NCBI GenBank assembly: GCA_021159445.1
Contig: JAGGRV010000173.1
Location: forward strand, 1-26,775
DNA from: Deltaproteobacteria bacterium
GTDB lineage: Bacteria; Desulfobacterota; Dissulfuribacteria; Dissulfuribacterales; UBA3076
Length of the DNA stretch: 26,775 bases
Reading direction: 5' to 3'
Shown here: positions 23,065 through 26,775 of the stretch, piece after piece
How positions within the stretch are numbered: the first letter of the stretch is position 1
Layout: every line of letters begins with the position of its first letter
Made by a program: the position numbers and the translations under genes
The notes under the pieces: generated by a model
What the model saw: only the letters and a program-made list of their open reading frames with translations
Told to the model about the DNA's origin: nothing
The model's database searches: none

Positions 23065-24123
23065 CTATCTGCGCTTCCTTATCCAGAAAATGAGAGCAGA
23101 CTCTGCCAGGAATTCCCTGCTTATGTTTCGATCCAGCAGCCATTCCACTTTATCCAGCCACTGGCAATACTCGGCCAGGTCCTGAGAGCCAAATCGATGA
23201 GAGATCGCCTGAAGCTCATTCACGTAATCAGGGTTGATAAGTGTTTGAACAATGTGTTCCTTTGGTTTTTTCCTGTCGTACTTCTTGAGCACTTTAAGCA
23301 TCATCAGATCCCTGAGAAAAGTGCGGATTACCTGTACAGCAAGTAGGATATTCTCCCGTTTATTTGAAATCTGCTTTGACAGGACCAATAGCATAAGAAG
23401 TGCTTTTCCCTTTTTACTTTTAAGAAATTCAAACAAATCTTCCCGCACTGAAAAAATATTTTGCTCAATTAAATCCATGGCCTTTGAGATGCTGCCTTCT
23501 GAAAAACAGGCCAGAAATTGGGCTGAGTCAGAGGGGCAAAGTCTTTTTTCTTTAATACGCTCCATAAGTGCGCTGACTGACAGGCCTTCACAATGCACCA
23601 CCTGGCAGCGGGATACAATAGTAGGCAGGAGGCCCCTGACCGAGGTGGCCGTGAGGATAAGGTGGTTTCCGCCAGGGGGTTCTTCCAGGGTCTTCAGAAG
23701 GGCATTTGCAGCGGGAAGATTTATCTTTTGCGCCTCCAGTATAAGGCATACTCTACGTTGAGAATCCAGGGGGGAAAAGGACAGGGCCCTTTGTAGATCA
23801 CGGATCTGTTCCAGTTTTATCATTGCCCCTTGAGGCTTCAAGATTACAAGATCAGGGTGGGTATGGTGCTCAAACTTGAGGCACCCCGCGCAACTGCCGC
23901 ATGGGCTCGGAAGATCCTCTCCGAGATATGGCTTTTCACACAAGAGCAGCTTCGCAAGGGAAAAGGCCAAGGCCTTTTTACCGGCTCCGGGAGCTCCCAC
24001 CAATAAATAGGCATGGGCCAAAAGGCCCTTTTTCATCATGCGGCCGAAGACCCGGATAGGCCTTTCCTGGCCTGAAATATCAGCCGGCACTTGCCTATTC
24101 ACACTATTTTTTACTTGGACCAC
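23065..24123 (-). CDS. holB: DNA polymerase III subunit delta'
   Basis: This 352-aa clamp-loader subunit has an AAA+ domain at residues 15-210. The P-loop is GAPGAGKKA (43-51), in which the usual Ser/Thr after GK is replaced by lysine. A zinc module has C62, C75, C78 and C81 (CGSCAGC). The sensor-like LLKTLEEPPG (142-151) and the SRC motif (171-173) are standard for delta' and DnaX relatives. The Walker B region reads LILEAQ. E. coli delta' also does not hydrolyse ATP, so the altered P-loop fits a non-catalytic stator. The start lies 13 nt inside the upstream HD-domain gene. The C-terminal collar domain is present (~220-352). Confidence 0.94.
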   Translation of the reverse strand: MVQVKNSVNRQVPADISGQERPIRVFGRMMKKGLLAHAYLLVGAPGAGKKALAFSLAKLLLCEKPYLGEDLPSPCGSCAGCLKFEHHTHPDLVILKPQGAMIKLEQIRDLQRALSFSPLDSQRRVCLILEAQKINLPAANALLKTLEEPPGGNHLILTATSVRGLLPTIVSRCQVVHCEGLSVSALMERIKEKRLCPSDSAQFLACFSEGSISKAMDLIEQNIFSVREDLFEFLKSKKGKALLMLLVLSKQISNKRENILLAVQVIRTFLRDLMMLKVLKKYDRKKPKEHIVQTLINPDYVNELQAISHRFGSQDLAEYCQWLDKVEWLLDRNISREFLAESALIFWIRKRR

Positions 24124-25214
24124 AGACTGGGTTGGGCCTCAGACCGGTCTTCTGCGCTGACATCTTCCATTGCCTCTTTCCGGGCTTTGTCCTCCACTAC
24201 TTCGTCCGGACCTGGAAGGTAGAAGTAACGCTCAAAGAGCCTCTGGTACTCAGTCCAACCATAACTCGGCCCGGAAATATCTTTTTTTAGCTTTCCAAGA
24301 TAGTTCAGCTTGGCATCTAAATCATCTATATAATTCAGTGCTATGGCTTCCTCCATCATAGGAAGCACAGGCGCGCCAAACTCCTTTTGACCGTGATGGC
24401 TGAGTATGAGGTGTTTTAGGGCGACTATCTGCTGAGAGGAGTCCTTTATGCCGAGTCTTGCAATAAAGCTGTCAATAATAGAGATACCCAGTACAATATG
24501 ACCAAGGAGTCTGCCCCTGTCTGAATAGTCTATCGGGGGACGGGAAAAGGTAAATTCCTCTATTTTTCCAATGTCGTGAATCAGGGCGGCTGACATCAGC
24601 AGGTTCCGATCAAGGTAGGGATATAGCTTGCAGACGGAATTTGCCAGCCTTGTCACCGAGACGCTATGCTCCAGCAGTCCACCAATATAGGCATGGTGCA
24701 TCCTCTTTGCTGCCGGTGCCAGTTTAAAGGCCTCGCTGATCTTCCGGTCTTTGAAAATTTCATTTAACAAAGAAACCAAGACATTGGATTTGATCTCCCT
24801 GATGTACTTCCGGAACTCTGACCAGAGTTCATCAGTGTCGGCCGGAGTAACAGGGAGAAAAAGGCCCGGGTCCACGCTATTGTCCCTTACTGATTCCAGA
24901 TAAGTGATCTTTAACTGAGTGGCTTCTCTGAACTTCTGGGCCTCTCCCTTTATCCGGACGTAATCTCCTTTACTAAAAACAGTGTCAAGCTGTCTGGCCC
25001 CTTCCCAGACCCGGCCCTCAATCTCACCAGTCCGGTCAGTAAGGGTAATGGCTAGATAAGGTTCTCCATTTTTTGTCTCAAGCACTCGCTTGGAACTGAC
25101 ACAAAAAAGCCCCTCCACGGAAGTAGCAGGCCGGATTTCCGATATAAAAATTCCTTTTTCCAAATTTCTAATTTCTAATTTCAAATTTCTAATTGTCTCC
25201 CATATCCATGGCAA
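24111..25214 (-). CDS. OB-fold/HD-domain nuclease of the YhaM type
   Basis: This 367-aa protein has an N-terminal OB fold (residues ~32-110: KRVLETKNGEPYLAITLTD, GEIEGRVWE, GDYVRIKGEAQ) and a C-terminal HD phosphohydrolase domain. The metal ligands H173/H174, H183, H213-D214 (ALIHDIGK), H239, H273/H274 (LSHHG) and an aspartate in YIDDLDAK (297-300) are all present. B. subtilis YhaM, the named relative, is a 3'-5' exoribonuclease, so single-stranded RNA or DNA trimming is the likely role. The annotated start at 25214 lies 34 nt inside nadE. Residues ~8-19 (IRNLKLEIRNLE) come from an AATTTCT heptamer array and are not conserved in the family, whose homology begins at KGIFISEIRP. The true start could be a TTG within the array. 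Confidence 0.88.
   Translation of the reverse strand: MPWIWETIRNLKLEIRNLEKGIFISEIRPATSVEGLFCVSSKRVLETKNGEPYLAITLTDRTGEIEGRVWEGARQLDTVFSKGDYVRIKGEAQKFREATQLKITYLESVRDNSVDPGLFLPVTPADTDELWSEFRKYIREIKSNVLVSLLNEIFKDRKISEAFKLAPAAKRMHHAYIGGLLEHSVSVTRLANSVCKLYPYLDRNLLMSAALIHDIGKIEEFTFSRPPIDYSDRGRLLGHIVLGISIIDSFIARLGIKDSSQQIVALKHLILSHHGQKEFGAPVLPMMEEAIALNYIDDLDAKLNYLGKLKKDISGPSYGWTEYQRLFERYFYLPGPDEVVEDKARKEAMEDVSAEDRSEAQPSLWSK
25163..25194. repeat. 7-bp tandem repeat joining nadE and the YhaM-like gene
   Basis: Plus strand: AATTTCT (25163-25169), AATTTCT (25170-25176), AATTTCA (25177-25183), AATTTCT (25184-25190), then AATT. The array holds the nadE stop codon (TGA on the minus strand, 25181-25183) and encodes N-terminal residues of the downstream HD protein. 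Confidence 0.95.
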
Positions 25215-26775
25215 ACCGGATACCTGCGGCCATACCCAAAGGCCCTGGTAGTAACCCTCGGGCCCATAGGGGCCTGATGACGTTTGTACTCACTGCGGTC
25301 AACCATCTGTACGATTCTGTATACTGTCTCCGGATTAAAACCCTCTGCAATTATCCGGTCGGGCGGGGTATTATGTTCCAGATACATTTCGAGTATTACA
25401 TCCAGGATCTCATAGGGCGGGAGATCGTCCTGGTCCTTCTGCCCGGGTCTCAGCTCTGCCGAAGGGGCCTTTGTCAGCACCCGCTTGGGGATTATTTCTC
25501 CCTCTGAATTGAGATATCCGGCCACCTTATAGACCATGGTCTTGGGCAAATCCGAGACAAGGGCAAAGCCGCCGCTCAAATCCCCATAGAGTGTGCAGTA
25601 CCCAACTGCGAGTTCCGACTTGTTGCCTGTAGTTAGTACCATGTGGCCGAACTTGTTTGATATGGCCATGAGCAGGTTGCCTCTGATCCTGGCTTGTATA
25701 TTCTCTTCAGTAATATTCCGGTCTTTTCCGGAAAAAACCGGCTCAAGGGTTCCAAGATATGAATCAAAAATGTCTGATATGGGAATTGCAATGGTCTGGA
25801 TTTCCAAATTTCGGGCCAAGGCCTCTGCGTCCTCAATACTTACTTCTGATGTATAAGGAGAGGGCATTATGACTCCCAGCACATTTTCAGGGCCAAGGGC
25901 CTGTGCGGCAACAGCGGCGGTTACGGAAGAGTCTATCCCGCCGCTCAGACCCAGCACGATCTTGCTGAAACCGCACTTGGTCGTATAGTCTTTCAGACCC
26001 AGCTTTAGTGCCTTGACCACAGCTTCTACCTTCGAGCCAGAGACAATGTGCTCTTCACCTTGCAGGGCCTCTGTATCGCATGTGACCAGATCTTCTGCAA
26101 AATCCTTTGCCTGGGCCATGATTTTCCCAGTATGATCAACGGCCATACTGCTACCGTCAAATATCAGACAGTCCTGCCCTCCGACTGCATTGATATAAAA
26201 AAAAGGCCTGCGGTATTTGACGGCAAGGTGACTCAAGATATGATAACGAAAGGCGGCTTTTTCTATATCAAATGGAGACGAATTTATTGTGATGAAGATA
26301 TCGGTCCCCTTTTCCGCCAGTTCAGCCACAGGGTTCACAGGATAATTATGTTCTGGGAAGATATCGCTATCGTTCCAGATATCCTCGCATATTGTAATGC
26401 CAAGAGAGAGTCCTTTAAAGGATACCGGCACACTCCCGCTCCCTGGCTCAAAGTACCTGGTTTCATCAAAAATATCGTAGCTGGGGAGAAGCCGCTTGTG
26501 TACCTTGGCCAGGACCTTTCCCTCTTCAAACAGGATGGCCGTATTGTGTATGGGTTTCCCGGCCCTTTTGGTATTTGGTGAAATGCAACCACACAGGGCG
26601 GCAATCCCTTTTACCTTGGACATCAGCCGATCCATGGCCTGCAGGTTGTCCTGTATAAACTCTTTACGTTCAAGCAGATCCCGTGGGGGATAGCCACATA
26701 CTGCAAGCTCAGGGAATATGACCAATTCACACCCTTTATCCCTGGCCTTTCCGGCAAGTCGAACCATCTGGGCCA
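25181..26775 (-). CDS. nadE: Glutamine-dependent NAD+ synthetase (5' end beyond window)
   Basis: This two-domain enzyme makes NAD+ from deamido-NAD+, ATP and glutamine. Counting from an in-frame ATG at 26767, the nitrilase-like glutaminase domain has the catalytic triad E20 (VIFPELAVCGYPPRDLL), K91 (VHKRLLPSY) and C127 (TICEDIWND). The synthetase domain has the ATP loop SGGIDSS (275-281), with TTGNKSE, YGDLSGGFA and KAPSAELRPGQKDQDDLPPYE further on. That ATG is probably internal: the reading frame stays open to the window edge, and family members have about 30 more residues carrying the first strand. The C-terminus runs past the usual RRYP end into CHGYGRQLEI, where the last codons and the TGA lie in a heptamer repeat array. 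Confidence 0.95.
   Translation of the reverse strand, partial: AQMVRLAGKARDKGCELVIFPELAVCGYPPRDLLERKEFIQDNLQAMDRLMSKVKGIAALCGCISPNTKRAGKPIHNTAILFEEGKVLAKVHKRLLPSYDIFDETRYFEPGSGSVPVSFKGLSLGITICEDIWNDSDIFPEHNYPVNPVAELAEKGTDIFITINSSPFDIEKAAFRYHILSHLAVKYRRPFFYINAVGGQDCLIFDGSSMAVDHTGKIMAQAKDFAEDLVTCDTEALQGEEHIVSGSKVEAVVKALKLGLKDYTTKCGFSKIVLGLSGGIDSSVTAAVAAQALGPENVLGVIMPSPYTSEVSIEDAEALARNLEIQTIAIPISDIFDSYLGTLEPVFSGKDRNITEENIQARIRGNLLMAISNKFGHMVLTTGNKSELAVGYCTLYGDLSGGFALVSDLPKTMVYKVAGYLNSEGEIIPKRVLTKAPSAELRPGQKDQDDLPPYEILDVILEMYLEHNTPPDRIIAEGFNPETVYRIVQMVDRSEYKRHQAPMGPRVTTRAFGYGRRYPVCHGYGRQLEI

Overview
The window looks like a chromosomal segment of a strictly anaerobic bacterium of the Desulfobacterota (former Deltaproteobacteria) type. 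The evidence is a MetF protein carrying the cysteine-rich MetV-type C-terminal domain (an acetyl-CoA pathway variant), a full selenocysteine elongation factor SelB, a holB-ricT-metG gene order, and many arrays of 7-9 bp tandem repeats at gene borders. The lineage is inferred from gene content, not from a marker gene.

Layout. (1) 1-240: hairpin-rich non-coding DNA with two copies of GGGGAAAGTG, possibly a remnant of an insertion-sequence end. (2) 271-884 (+): a Phd-type antitoxin and PIN toxin pair. (3) 1086-4501 (+): UDP-galactopyranose mutase (glf) and two family 2 glycosyltransferases, which look like a galactofuranose-making and -adding operon. (4) 4499-4817: a gene-free stretch between convergent genes, with a ~130 bp imperfect palindrome and a nonamer repeat array. 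(5) 4818-13259 (-): a PIG-L deacetylase/GT2 fusion, then (reading upstream) six tightly overlapping genes: GNAT acetyltransferase, GT2, methyltransferase fused to a GT-A-like domain, GT4, radical SAM/SPASM protein, and a Wzt-type ABC ATPase with a C-terminal glycan-binding-like domain. (6) 13308-13866 (-): the remnant of a GtrB-like membrane glycosyltransferase that has lost its catalytic half, in decayed sequence. (7) 13894-14742 (-): a PAPS-dependent sulfotransferase. (8) 14894-26775 (-): housekeeping genes: aminotransferase, MetF-MetV fusion, selB, metG, ricT, holB, a YhaM-like OB/HD protein and nadE (cut by the window edge).

Regions 3, 5 and 7 together read as a surface-glycan locus. Glf makes UDP-galactofuranose. 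Several glycosyltransferases build the chain. Deacetylase, acetyltransferase, methyltransferase, sulfotransferase and radical SAM proteins could decorate it. A Wzt-like ATPase would power export. No Wzm permease is present in the window, and the place where one might stand carries a truncated gene, so the locus seems to have been rearranged.

The most distinctive structural signal is the set of short tandem repeats (units AATTTCT, ATTTGGTG, TGAACCY, GATGTTS and TAATCTGYG). They occur at almost every gene border of the housekeeping part. One lies inside selB as coding sequence, and others supply stop codons or N-terminal codons of neighbouring genes. No RNA gene, CRISPR array or complete insertion sequence was seen.
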